Assembly (NCBI GenBank): GCA_030149965.1 | Contig: JASLHB010000079.1 | Coordinates: 1-21,800 of the forward strand | DNA: 21,800 nucleotides | Source: Wohlfahrtiimonas sp. | GTDB taxonomy: Bacteria; Pseudomonadota; Gammaproteobacteria; Cardiobacteriales; Wohlfahrtiimonadaceae | Direction of reading: 5' to 3' | Shown: one piece after another, positions 13,948 to 21,800 of the stretch | Layout: every line of letters begins with the position of its first letter | Position numbering within the stretch: position 1 is the first letter of the stretch | Position numbers and translations under genes: made by a program | The notes under the pieces: generated by a model | Database searches by the model: none | What the model was told of the DNA's origin: nothing | The model's input: the letters and a program-made list of their open reading frames with translations, nothing else

Positions 13948-16734
13948 ATGTTGAATTATTGGTTACAATTTGAAGAGCGCCATCCTGAATTGTATGGCAC
14001 ATTGCAATCACATCATCATTTCTTGGCGCTGAATCGTTTCATCGAAGCTTCGCCTTGGGCTGGCAGATTAATCCTCAATCGCCCTACTTTATATCTCACG
14101 CAATTCTTAGAAAATCATTGGGAAGAATCATTAGATTTAACGCAATATCAAATCGATGATCGCAATGAAGATTCAGCAATCATCAGTTTGCGCCATACGC
14201 GCAATCAATTGATGTTGAAAATGGCTTATCGCGACATTAATTTACTCGATGATATTTTGGTCATCAATCGACATTTAACCATGATTGCAGATTTCTTCTG
14301 CGAACAAGCGTTAAGAATCTCGTATCAATTAACCACGAAAAATAACGAACCGCCGCAAACTGAAGATGGCAAAATCATTCATCCTTATGTGATTGGCATG
14401 GGAAAAATGGGCGGATTTGAGCTGAATTTCTCATCAGATATTGATCTGATCTTTGGTTATTCAGGTGATGATGCACATTTCTTCCATAAAGTTGCACGCC
14501 GTTTCATTCATCTATTGCACACAAATACAGAAGATGGATTTGTTTATCGCGTGGATTTAAGGCTGCGCCCATTTGGCGGCAGCGGGCCAATTGCACTATC
14601 CACGCAAGCGATGGTGAATTATTACTTCCAATATGGCCGAGATTGGGAGCGATATGCGCTCATTAAAGCACGATCAGTTGCGGGAAATATCGAAGAAGGC
14701 AATGCTTTTCTTCATGAAATACAGCCGTTCATTTACCGTAAAACCATCGATTATGAATTAGTGGATGCGCTGAAAAATATCAAAGATATGATTCAGAAAG
14801 AAGTCATCATCAAGGAAAATTTTCATAACATTAAATTGGGCGATGGCGGAATTCGTGAGATTGAATTCATTGCACAAGTTTTCCAATTGATTCATGGCGG
14901 CAAGCAAACCAATCTACAAACCACAGAAATCATGCCAGCTTTAGATATTATCGCCACAAAATTTCTATCACCAGAAACTGTAATCGCGCTGAAAAATGCT
15001 TATGTGTTTTATCGCATGATCGAAAATCGCTTACAAATGGTACATGATGAACAAACACATACTTTGCCAACCTCGCAACAAGAGCAACAGCGTTTGATTC
15101 AATCCATGAATATCCAAAGTTGGGAGCATTTTGAGAAACTATTAATGCTGCATCAAGGGATCGTGCATGAGCAATTTGAAAATATCTTTGGCGCTGTAAC
15201 CGTACAAGAAAATGAGAATAACTTCTCTTCCCTATTAAAATTGCTGCGCGAACCGCAAGAAGCAATTGATTTCAAAAAATGGTGCGATCAACAAAGCATT
15301 CCAGAAAGCGAACAAAAATCTTATTTATTGTGGGCATTCCAAAAAGAAACTTTCTTAAAATTAGAAGAAAATGACCAAAAAGAAATGACGTTTGTTATGT
15401 TGCACGCTTTTCATTATTTAGAAACCAAACAACAACAAAGCTCACATACTTTGAACCTGTTTTTGGATATTTTATCCAGCATTGCTTATGAAAAGCGATT
15501 CATTCATTGGCTATATGAATACAATAATGCGTTGATGCGCATTTTGGATTTGTGTTGCAACACAACTTGGCTCAGCCGCTATTTAGCGCGTTATCCTGTG
15601 CTGTTTGAAGATTTAATGGAAAGTTTAGAAGCCACAAAACCCATTAATCATAAAACGCTGAGCAAATCTCTCAATACATTATTGGAGCAGCCAAAAACGA
15701 CAGAAGAACAGCGCCTCAATTTATTGCGTGATTTCTTGCACAAAAACATTCTAAAAATTGCTATGGCGGATTTCTCTGGCAAAGTGCCATTGATGATTGT
15801 GAGTGATTATTTATCCGAATTGGCTGATACTTTGCTCAGTAAAATTTTACGCTTAGCTTGGCAGGAATTGAGCTTAAAACATGGTCAACCAACATCACAA
15901 AGACATGCAAATGGCCGACCAGATTTCATCATCGTCGCTTATGGAAAATTGGGCGGATTAGAGTTAGGTTATCAATCCGATTTAGATATTATCTTCTTGC
16001 ATGATGCCGTTGAAGATGAAATGACAGATGGCGCAAATCCAATATTTAACAGCGATTTTTTCATAAAATTAGCACAGAAAATCATTCATTATTTAACCGT
16101 CCAAACATCCGCTGGCAGATTATATGAGGTCGATATGCGACTTCGTCCTTGCGGAGATTCGGGATTATTGGTTTCAAGCTTTGAGCGATTCAAAAACTAC
16201 CAAGCAAACGATGCTTGGATTTGGGAACATCAAGCCTTGATTCGTGCGCGCCCTGTTACCGGCAGCCAAACATTAACCAATGCATTCAATCAATTCCGCA
16301 AAGAAATCTTAACGCGCCAACGTAGCATTCCTCATTTAAAACAAGAAATTGTGAAAATGCGCCAAAAGCTTGATAAACAATTTTTAGCTAAGCAGTCCGA
16401 TCTTTCTCGTAAATTAAAATATGGCGATGGCGGAATGGTAGATATTGAATTTTTAGTGCAATATCTTGTGTTATCTCATGCACATCATGAAACTTTACTT
16501 GTGCGATTTACGGATAATATTCGCCAATTGGCTGCATTAGAAGCGCTCGGCAGATTAAGTTCATGGGAAGCCATGATTCTGCGCGATACTTATCGTTCTA
16601 TTCGCCAAATACAACATTATGCGAAGCTATCTGACCAAGAATCATTACAAAAACCTGAAAAGCTTGTAGAATCAATGCAATTATCCAAAGAAATTCATGA
16701 CAAAATTTTTGGACAAACCATCAATAAAAAATAA
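13948..16734 (+). CDS. glnE: Glutamine synthetase adenylyltransferase/deadenylylase GlnE
   Basis: A 928-residue bifunctional enzyme (E. coli GlnE has 946) that adds AMP to glutamine synthetase when nitrogen is plentiful and removes it when it is scarce, under control of PII. Two nucleotidyltransferase domains are visible. The N-terminal one (deadenylylase) has GMGKMGGFELNFSSDIDLIF with the SDIDL aspartates near 163-167. The C-terminal one (adenylylase) has AYGKLGGLELGYQSDLD near 664-680. Each is followed by an R-L-R-P block (DLRLRPFGGSGP; DMRLRPCGDSG). The ATG at 13948 has TAGGA at 13936-13940, seven bases away; an ATG at 13942 is only one base from it, so the later one is chosen. It converges with trkH. 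Confidence 0.95.
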   Translation: MLNYWLQFEERHPELYGTLQSHHHFLALNRFIEASPWAGRLILNRPTLYLTQFLENHWEESLDLTQYQIDDRNEDSAIISLRHTRNQLMLKMAYRDINLLDDILVINRHLTMIADFFCEQALRISYQLTTKNNEPPQTEDGKIIHPYVIGMGKMGGFELNFSSDIDLIFGYSGDDAHFFHKVARRFIHLLHTNTEDGFVYRVDLRLRPFGGSGPIALSTQAMVNYYFQYGRDWERYALIKARSVAGNIEEGNAFLHEIQPFIYRKTIDYELVDALKNIKDMIQKEVIIKENFHNIKLGDGGIREIEFIAQVFQLIHGGKQTNLQTTEIMPALDIIATKFLSPETVIALKNAYVFYRMIENRLQMVHDEQTHTLPTSQQEQQRLIQSMNIQSWEHFEKLLMLHQGIVHEQFENIFGAVTVQENENNFSSLLKLLREPQEAIDFKKWCDQQSIPESEQKSYLLWAFQKETFLKLEENDQKEMTFVMLHAFHYLETKQQQSSHTLNLFLDILSSIAYEKRFIHWLYEYNNALMRILDLCCNTTWLSRYLARYPVLFEDLMESLEATKPINHKTLSKSLNTLLEQPKTTEEQRLNLLRDFLHKNILKIAMADFSGKVPLMIVSDYLSELADTLLSKILRLAWQELSLKHGQPTSQRHANGRPDFIIVAYGKLGGLELGYQSDLDIIFLHDAVEDEMTDGANPIFNSDFFIKLAQKIIHYLTVQTSAGRLYEVDMRLRPCGDSGLLVSSFERFKNYQANDAWIWEHQALIRARPVTGSQTLTNAFNQFRKEILTRQRSIPHLKQEIVKMRQKLDKQFLAKQSDLSRKLKYGDGGMVDIEFLVQYLVLSHAHHETLLVRFTDNIRQLAALEALGRLSSWEAMILRDTYRSIRQIQHYAKLSDQESLQKPEKLVESMQLSKEIHDKIFGQTINKK

Positions 16735-16766
16735 TCTTGAAGATATTCACAAGCTTCCACATAATC

Positions 16767-16790
16767 TGTGGATAAGTTTGTGAGTATCAT
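16767..16790 (-). repeat. Direct repeat copy 1 of a two-box DnaA module
   Basis: On the plus strand TGTGGATAA-gTT-TGTGAGTAT; 20 of 24 bases match copy 2 at 16946-16969, which lies 179 bases away. Each copy has two box-like 9-mers whose starts are 12 bases apart. Confidence 0.6.
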
Positions 16791-16918
16791 CTACTAATTC
16801 AATCAATCCTTAAGATAAATCATACTATTACAGAATAGATTAAAGATTAATCATGATTGGTAAAGCTGATACTTCCAAGTGTTTCCAATACTTATTTATA
16901 ACTTAAAAGTTTTAAATC

Positions 16919-16956
16919 AGTTATCCACATTTCAATCAATAAAATTGTGGATAACT
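16919..16956. repeat. 11-bp perfect inverted repeat made of two DnaA boxes
   Basis: AGTTATCCACA (16919-16929) and TGTGGATAACT (16946-16956) are exact inverted copies around 16 bases. No U run follows on either strand, so it does not look like an intrinsic terminator. Confidence 0.7.
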
Positions 16957-16969
16957 TTGTGAATAATAT
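16946..16969 (-). repeat. Direct repeat copy 2 of a two-box DnaA module
   Basis: On the plus strand TGTGGATAA-cTT-TGTGAATAA. In this copy both 9-mers fit the DnaA box consensus. It reaches the stop codon of trkH. Confidence 0.6.
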
Positions 16970-18426
16970 TAACTTCTCCAGAAGCTTGGCGTTAAAAGAA
17001 CAAATATTGTGAATATTTCTAAGCGCCCCAATAACATTGTAAAACTCAATACAGATAAGCCTGTATCGCTGATAGAAGAATAGTTATTCGCTATCGATCC
17101 TAAAGCTGGCCCTGTAATATTTAAGCAACCCGCAACAGCAGAAAATGCATCCAATGGTGTTAAGCCACAGCCAATCATTACTAACGTTAATACCGCTGTA
17201 GATAATCCATATAAAACTATAAATGCCCAAACACTTGCCAAGATAGATAATGGAATGATTTTTCCATCAACACGCACAGGTAATTCTGCGCGAGGATGGA
17301 TTAAGTGTTTCACTTCGCTATAAGCTTGCTTACAAATCAATATAATACGAATCATCTTCATTCCGCCTGTTGTAGATCCAGCACAAGCGCCCATGAATGA
17401 TAAAAAGATTAATAACAATGGTAAAAACGTTGGCCAATCACTGAAAGGATTGATTAGAAAGCCTGTTGTTGTAATCATTGCAATCACTGTGAAAAATGCA
17501 TTCACAATCGAATCATACCAACTGTTAAACACTGAGAAATAATGCAATGTTAAAGCAACTACAATAGATGCACCAACTGATACAAAAAAGAATGTTCTTA
17601 ACTCAAAATTTTGAAAATATCGCTTAATGCTTTTTTCTCTGAATACTAGAAAGTGTAATGTGAAGTTAATCCCACCTAAAAACATAAAAAAGATAGCGAT
17701 CCAGTTAATGATTTCACTTTGGAAATAGCCAATGCTATCATCATAGTTGGCAAAACCCGCGGTTGCGACTGTTGAAAAACCATGAGTAATCGCATCAAAT
17801 AAATTCATGCCCGCAATGTAATAACTCACGATACAACCAGCCATTAATGCAATATATACAAACCATAAATTACGTGCCGTTTGTGCAATTCTTGGCGTTA
17901 ATTTTTCTTCTTTCATTGGACCTGGAACTTCTGCTTTAAACAGTGCCATTCCACCCATCCCCAATAATGGCATGATTGCTACAGCTAAGATGATAATTCC
18001 CATGCCACCAAAAAAGTGCAGTTGTGTTCGATACCATAAAATCGATTTAGGTAATGTTTCTAAATGATTGAGAACTGTTGCACCTGTCGTGGTAAAGCCT
18101 GACGTTGCTTCAAAAAATGCATGAATGAATGAGATATCTAGTTCTTTGGATAATGCTAATGGTAATGCACAAATTAGGCTCAACACACTCCAGAATAGCG
18201 CCACGATGATAAAGCCGTGCCGTGTTTTCAGCTCATAATCCACTTTTCTAAATGGGAACCACAACAAAGCACCCAATACTAATGTAATGAGAAATGCACT
18301 TATAAAATAGTGGAATTGTCCATCTGAGTAAATCAATGAAATCCCAACAGGGATTAAAAAGGTAAAGCTAAAAGCCATCATCAACATTCCCATTATCTTA
18401 AAAATAATGGCAAGCTGCTTATCCAT
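16969..18426 (-). CDS. trkH: Trk-type potassium uptake protein TrkH
   Basis: A 485-residue inner-membrane K+ channel subunit (E. coli TrkH has 483), which works with the NAD/ATP-binding TrkA protein encoded elsewhere. The four K-channel-like pore segments of the family are visible: SGFTTTGATV (109-118), STVATAGFANYD (218-229), TTTGFLINPF (319-328) and NITGPALG (436-443), each with the filter glycine. About ten hydrophobic helices surround them. The ATG (complement of 18424-18426) has AGGA nine bases upstream; a TTG six bases further up is only three bases from it, so the ATG is preferred. It lies downstream of tRNA-Arg and glmM on the same strand and converges with glnE. Confidence 0.93.
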   Translation of the reverse strand: MDKQLAIIFKIMGMLMMAFSFTFLIPVGISLIYSDGQFHYFISAFLITLVLGALLWFPFRKVDYELKTRHGFIIVALFWSVLSLICALPLALSKELDISFIHAFFEATSGFTTTGATVLNHLETLPKSILWYRTQLHFFGGMGIIILAVAIMPLLGMGGMALFKAEVPGPMKEEKLTPRIAQTARNLWFVYIALMAGCIVSYYIAGMNLFDAITHGFSTVATAGFANYDDSIGYFQSEIINWIAIFFMFLGGINFTLHFLVFREKSIKRYFQNFELRTFFFVSVGASIVVALTLHYFSVFNSWYDSIVNAFFTVIAMITTTGFLINPFSDWPTFLPLLLIFLSFMGACAGSTTGGMKMIRIILICKQAYSEVKHLIHPRAELPVRVDGKIIPLSILASVWAFIVLYGLSTAVLTLVMIGCGLTPLDAFSAVAGCLNITGPALGSIANNYSSISDTGLSVLSFTMLLGRLEIFTIFVLLTPSFWRS

Positions 18427-18512
18427 GGACAAATTTCCTAAAAAAAGAGACTTATTTTACGCTCTTATTCAATAATTGTGTAGTTAATCTATTGTATTGA
18501 TATGAAATTATG

Positions 18513-18586
<74 letters not shown>

Positions 18587-18598
18587 ATGTTTCAATTA

Positions 18599-19906
18599 TT
18601 ATTTCTGATTTTCAATCAATTTCGCAAGAGTTTCTGCATATTCACGTGAAGCTTTCACATCAAAACTTTCCACCATCACTCGTACAACTGGTTCTGTACC
18701 TGATGGACGAATCAATACACGACCTTTATCACCCAATTGATTTTCAACGATAGCAATGGCATTAGTTACGGCTTCTGTTTCCCATCCATCACGATCTGCA
18801 ATTTTTACATTGATCAATGTTTGTGTTGATTTAGGAATGTGCTGTAAAGCTTCCTGAATCGTCATGTTTTTCGCTAAAATTGCTTCTAAAGCTTGAAGTG
18901 CTGCAATAATGCCATCACCAGTTGTGTGCTTATCCATACAAATAATGTGGCCAGAATTTTCACCACCCAATGTTAAACCATTATTTTTAAGTTGCTCTAA
19001 GACATAACGATCACCAACTTTAGCACGAATCAAGTCAATACCATCTTGTTTTAACGCGTATTCAAAGCCTAAATTACTCATGATCGTTGCAACAATTGCT
19101 TTCTCTTTACGGTGCGTTGCGATCAAATACAAAATTGCATCACCATCATAAACAATGCCTTTAGAATCTACGATCACTAAACGATCGCCATCACCATCAA
19201 AACCAATACCACAATCAGCCTTTTCATCTAGTACTTTCTTTTGAAGCGCAGCAGGTTCTGTCGAGCCTACATGATCATTAATATTAAATCCATTGGGCTG
19301 ATTGCCGATCACAATCACTTTTGCGCCCAATTCAGTGAATACATGTGGTGCAATATGATATGTTGCGCCATTTGCACAATCTAAAACAATTTTCATACCG
19401 CGCAGATTCAAATCACGTGCAGAACTTTTACAAAATTCAATATAACGACCTGCCGCATCGTTGATACGACGAACTCGACCAAATTTATCTGGATCAACAG
19501 AAATTAATGGTTCTTCTAATTGGCGCTCAATTTCAAATTCGATACTGTCATCTAACTTTTGGCCATCTTCACCAAAAAATTTAACACCATTATCATAATA
19601 AGGATTATGAGATGCTGAAACCATACAGCCCACAGAAGTATCCAATGTACGTGTTAAATATGCAATAGCTGGCGTTGGCATTGGACCAGTTAAGGCAACA
19701 TCTACACCTGCATAAGTTAAACCTGCTTCTAATGCTGATTCAAACATATAGCCTGAAATACGTGTATCTTTCCCAATTAATACGCGAGCACCTTCACGCG
19801 CTAAAACTTTCCCTGCTGCATAACCCAATTTTAAAATAAAATCTGGGGTCATTGGCGTTTGTCCTGTTAATCCACGAACTCCATCAGTACCAAAATAACG
19901 ACGCAT
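18599..19906 (-). CDS. glmM: Phosphoglucosamine mutase GlmM
   Basis: A 435-residue enzyme (E. coli GlmM has 445) that converts glucosamine-6-phosphate to glucosamine-1-phosphate on the way to UDP-GlcNAc for peptidoglycan and LPS. All four sites of the phosphohexomutase family are present: FGTDGVRG (5-12), the phosphoserine loop VSASHNPYYDNG with Ser99 (96-107), the Mg2+ loop DGDGDR (237-242), and the phosphate-binding loop RPSGTEP (400-406). The ATG has a strong AAAGGAG upstream. folP and ftsH, which often come before glmM, are not here; the upstream neighbour is divergent. Confidence 0.96.
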   Translation of the reverse strand: MRRYFGTDGVRGLTGQTPMTPDFILKLGYAAGKVLAREGARVLIGKDTRISGYMFESALEAGLTYAGVDVALTGPMPTPAIAYLTRTLDTSVGCMVSASHNPYYDNGVKFFGEDGQKLDDSIEFEIERQLEEPLISVDPDKFGRVRRINDAAGRYIEFCKSSARDLNLRGMKIVLDCANGATYHIAPHVFTELGAKVIVIGNQPNGFNINDHVGSTEPAALQKKVLDEKADCGIGFDGDGDRLVIVDSKGIVYDGDAILYLIATHRKEKAIVATIMSNLGFEYALKQDGIDLIRAKVGDRYVLEQLKNNGLTLGGENSGHIICMDKHTTGDGIIAALQALEAILAKNMTIQEALQHIPKSTQTLINVKIADRDGWETEAVTNAIAIVENQLGDKGRVLIRPSGTEPVVRVMVESFDVKASREYAETLAKLIENQK

Positions 19907-20016
19907 GCAGACTCCTTTATTGTTAGTTTTCTTAATGGCGCTGATTTTATACTGTTTTGCTAAAAATTGATATTCCGATGACTCGTCAAAATATACATAG
20001 ATAACTAGATATGCGG

Positions 20017-20045
20017 TTTACGACCTGCATCCCTTTAGTTAGAAT
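20017..20045 (+). promoter_or_regulatory. Candidate sigma-70 promoter of the NDUFA9-like gene
   Basis: TTTACG (20017-20022) and TAGAAT (20040-20045) are separated by 17 bases. RNA would start near 20052, about 31 bases before the ATG. The -35 sits inside an imperfect dyad (AACTA 20003-20007, TAGTT 20036-20040, with ATGC/GCAT inside). Confidence 0.45.
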
Positions 20046-20082
20046 GGATCGGTTAACCTTCCTACCTTTATAGGACTTGTAT

Positions 20083-21036
20083 ATGTCAAAAATAATCATT
20101 CTCGGCGGCACTGGCTATGTAGGTAGCCACATCATTAGTCGTTTAGCGAGAGATAAAAATAATTCGATCATTGCATTCTCACGCAACAAGAATCAACAAG
20201 TGGATACAAGACAATGTCAATTTGTGAAGTTCAAAAATTATCCACAAACTGATGCAGAAATGCTCTATCACATCCATGATGCTGACATTATCATCAATTT
20301 AATTGGCACAATGGATGGCAATCGTAAACGTGCAACTAAAGCACATGTTGAATTAGTGAAGCATCATGCAGAATTAGCAAAACAGACGAATATTAAACAC
20401 TTTGTACACATGAGTGCATTAGGTGTTTCGGAAAAAAGCAAAGGCGTTTACTTTGAAACTAAATGGCAAGGCGAAGTTGCACTGAAAGAAACATTGAAAG
20501 ACAGCAACATTAAAGTTTCCATCATTCGTCCTTCATTTATGTTCGGTCATCGCGCAACAAGCATTGATAACTTAGTGCGTTTAATCAATAAATGCCCAGT
20601 GTTTATGTTGCCAGGCGCATTCACAAAATTCCAACCTGTTTATATTGATGATGTGACACAAGCTGTTACAAACATCTTAGAAACCCAAGAAAATCATGAG
20701 CAAACTTATGATTTAGTTGGCCCAGAAGTTATGACATTTTTAGAGATGACCCGTGATGTTATGCGTTATTCTCAGCTATGTCGTAAGAAAGTTATCGCAA
20801 TGCCAGGCTTTTTTGCATACATGTTAGCATTGACCACAGGATGGTTCCCAAAAGCACCATTTACAATGAATCAATATAACAGCTTGAAAGTCGACAGCAT
20901 TTCAGATACAAATAATCTACCGCAATTAAATATTGAACCGCAATCATTCCAATCCGTCATGAGCTTTGAGTACAAATTTGGTCTACAAGATCGCTATGAA
21001 AATGACAGAATGACTGCTGGCAGAAATATTATTTAA
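20083..21036 (+). CDS. NDUFA9-like atypical SDR (NAD(P)-binding protein)
   Basis: A 317-residue extended/atypical short-chain dehydrogenase of the type annotated as complex I NDUFA9-family protein. The nucleotide-binding loop is GGTGYVGSH (8-16), followed by DADIIINLIG (67-76), HMSALGVSEKSKG (109-121), YFETKWQGE (123-131, a Y-x3-K pattern), SIIRPSFMFGH and FQPVYIDDV. In mitochondria the relative is an accessory complex I subunit; in bacteria the role is unclear, with suggestions of NADPH binding and quinone or lipid links. The ATG at 20083 has TAGGA at 20071-20075; a TTG at 20077 is too close to it. dut follows after 10 bases, so they are probably one operon. Confidence 0.85.
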   Translation: MSKIIILGGTGYVGSHIISRLARDKNNSIIAFSRNKNQQVDTRQCQFVKFKNYPQTDAEMLYHIHDADIIINLIGTMDGNRKRATKAHVELVKHHAELAKQTNIKHFVHMSALGVSEKSKGVYFETKWQGEVALKETLKDSNIKVSIIRPSFMFGHRATSIDNLVRLINKCPVFMLPGAFTKFQPVYIDDVTQAVTNILETQENHEQTYDLVGPEVMTFLEMTRDVMRYSQLCRKKVIAMPGFFAYMLALTTGWFPKAPFTMNQYNSLKVDSISDTNNLPQLNIEPQSFQSVMSFEYKFGLQDRYENDRMTAGRNII

Positions 21037-21046
21037 AGGATTTACA

Positions 21047-21502
21047 GTGTTATTAGTTGATTACAAAATTTTAGATAAACGTTTAGGCAATGAGTTTCCA
21101 CTGCCAAGTTATGCAACTGCAGGTTCTGCAGGTTTGGACTTGCGTGCAATGTTGGATGAGCCTTTAACGTTGCAACCAGGCGAAAGTGCTTTTGTGAAAA
21201 CAGGTATGGCGATCTACATTAAAGATCCTGCATATGCTGCAATGGTACTACCTCGCTCTGGTTTAGGCACAAAACATGGGATTGTACTTGGCAATCTTGT
21301 GGGCTTAATTGATGCAGATTATCAAGGTGAATTAATGGTTTCAGCTTGGAATCGTAGCAATAAAGCTTTTACAATCGAAGTTGGCGAGCGCTTAGCACAG
21401 ATGATCATCGTGCCAGTGATCCAAGCGAATTTCCAAGAGGTAGAAGAGTTTGAAGCATCGGAGCGCGGCGCCGGTGGCTTTGGTCATACTGGCCGCAATT
21501 AA
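21047..21502 (+). CDS. dut: dUTP diphosphatase Dut
   Basis: A 151-residue trimeric dUTPase that hydrolyses dUTP to dUMP and PPi, which keeps uracil out of DNA and feeds dTMP synthesis. The five family motifs are present: AGSAGLDLR (25-33), PRSGLG (69-74), GLIDADYQG (86-94, with the catalytic Asp89), GERLAQ (113-118) and RGAGGFGHTG (140-149). The start codon is GTG at 21047 with AAAGGA seven bases away, and the length matches E. coli Dut. In many relatives dut is next to coaBC; here it lies between the NDUFA9-like gene and leuB, 17 bases before leuB. Confidence 0.96.
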   Translation: MLLVDYKILDKRLGNEFPLPSYATAGSAGLDLRAMLDEPLTLQPGESAFVKTGMAIYIKDPAYAAMVLPRSGLGTKHGIVLGNLVGLIDADYQGELMVSAWNRSNKAFTIEVGERLAQMIIVPVIQANFQEVEEFEASERGAGGFGHTGRN

Positions 21503-21519
21503 ATCAATAAGGATGAGGA

Positions 21520-21800
21520 ATGAAAGTATTAGTATTACCGGGTGATGGTATTGGTCCAGAAATCACAGAACAAGCAGTTCGTGTATTAAATGTTATGAAT
21601 GACAAATATCAACTTGGCATTGAAACAGAAACCGCACTCATTGGCGGTATTGCTTACGATAAAACGGGCAAACCACTACCAGATGAAACCCTAACCAAAG
21701 CACTCGCAGCAGATGCTGTTTTGCTTGGCGCAGTGGGTGATACTAAATATGATACGTTGCCTCGTGAAGTTCGCCCAGAACAAGGTTTGTTAGCAATTCG
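21520..21800 (+). CDS. leuB: 3-isopropylmalate dehydrogenase LeuB (partial, 3' end outside window)
   Basis: The first 93 codons are present, open to the right edge. LeuB oxidises and decarboxylates 3-isopropylmalate in leucine synthesis with NAD+. The N-terminus MKVLVLPGDGIGPEITEQAV is the classic beta-decarboxylating dehydrogenase start. LIGGIAYDKTGKPLP, ADAVLLGAVGDTKYD and LPREVRPEQGLLAIR point to LeuB rather than isocitrate or tartrate dehydrogenase. The ribosome site GAGGA lies directly before the ATG, with AAGGA a few bases further up, the better-spaced one. leuC and leuD are not seen upstream, so the leu genes are either split or continue downstream. Confidence 0.95.
   Translation, partial: MKVLVLPGDGIGPEITEQAVRVLNVMNDKYQLGIETETALIGGIAYDKTGKPLPDETLTKALAADAVLLGAVGDTKYDTLPREVRPEQGLLAI

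Larger units (their letters stand above)
16743..16966. promoter_or_regulatory. Cluster of DnaA boxes in an AT-rich convergent spacer
   Basis: Four sites match TTATNCACA exactly: 16767-16775 (-), 16921-16929 (+), 16946-16954 (-), all TTATCCACA, and 16958-16966 (-), TTATTCACA. ATATTCACA at 16743-16751 (+) has one mismatch, and 16779-16787 (-) has two. Between the left and right groups lie about 135 very AT-rich bases. Both flanking genes point into this spacer, so no promoter is needed here. The site could be a replication origin, a datA-like DnaA sink, or another DnaA-binding locus. No GATC lies in the spacer. Boxes are seen directly; the role is inference. Confidence 0.65.

Noticed and set aside
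16735..16968. Replication terminus or dif site, suggested by converging genes
   Set aside because: I see no dif-like 28-base palindrome; the signal present is DnaA boxes instead.
18440..18466. AAGAG/CTCTT hairpin with seven U between the tRNA and trkH (minus strand)
   Set aside because: The stem is only 5 bp around a 12-base loop, and it would cut trkH off from any visible promoter.
19968..19997. TTGATA...TATACA as promoter of the NDUFA9-like gene
   Set aside because: The spacer is 19 bases and the leader would be long; the TTTACG-N17-TAGAAT pair at 20017-20045 is better.

Overview
The window looks like chromosomal core sequence from an AT-rich gammaproteobacterium (G+C high thirties to about 40% by eye). 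GlnE, GlmM, Dut, IspB, PrmC and OxyR are of gammaproteobacterial type. The succinate dehydrogenase is the mitochondrial/xanthomonad-like form, so the order Cardiobacteriales (Wohlfahrtiimonas/Ignatzschineria relatives) or a neighbouring lineage is my guess. I cannot place it to genus. I see no insertion sequence, prophage or CRISPR array.

Layout. 1-60 (-): start of a gene that looks like sucA (2-oxoglutarate dehydrogenase E1). 61-417: divergent control region. 418-2526 (+): oxyR, moaA and a 68-residue orphan, ending at a two-way terminator shared with prmC (2551-3393, -). 3528-4337 (+): TauE/SafE permease. 4586-8033 (+): sdhCDAB with its own promoter, an array of upstream repeats and a strong terminator. 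8133-9595 (+): DUF1287 periplasmic protein and PhzF-family isomerase. 9602-12810 (-): recG, then an RquA-like methyltransferase-fold protein, then a MORN-repeat lipoprotein. 12897-13877 (+): ispB. 13948-16734 (+): glnE. 16735-16968: AT-rich convergent spacer with a cluster of DnaA boxes. 16969-19906 (-): glmM, tRNA-Arg(CCT), trkH in transcription order. 20083-21800 (+): NDUFA9-like SDR, dut, and the first part of leuB.

How the genes work together. Much of the window concerns respiration and quinones. SdhCDAB links succinate to the quinone pool. IspB makes the polyprenyl tail of ubiquinone. The RquA-like protein, if it is a true RquA, would turn ubiquinone into rhodoquinone, a low-potential quinone that lets complex II run backwards as a fumarate reductase. 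The NDUFA9-like protein and the SucA-like fragment belong to the same metabolic area.

The two things most worth checking are the RquA-like gene coupled to a MORN lipoprotein (9602-10744), and the DnaA-box cluster between glnE and trkH (16743-16966), which could be an origin of replication or a DnaA-titrating site. Third is a set of three CAATATT repeats spaced about two helical turns apart just upstream of the sdh promoter.
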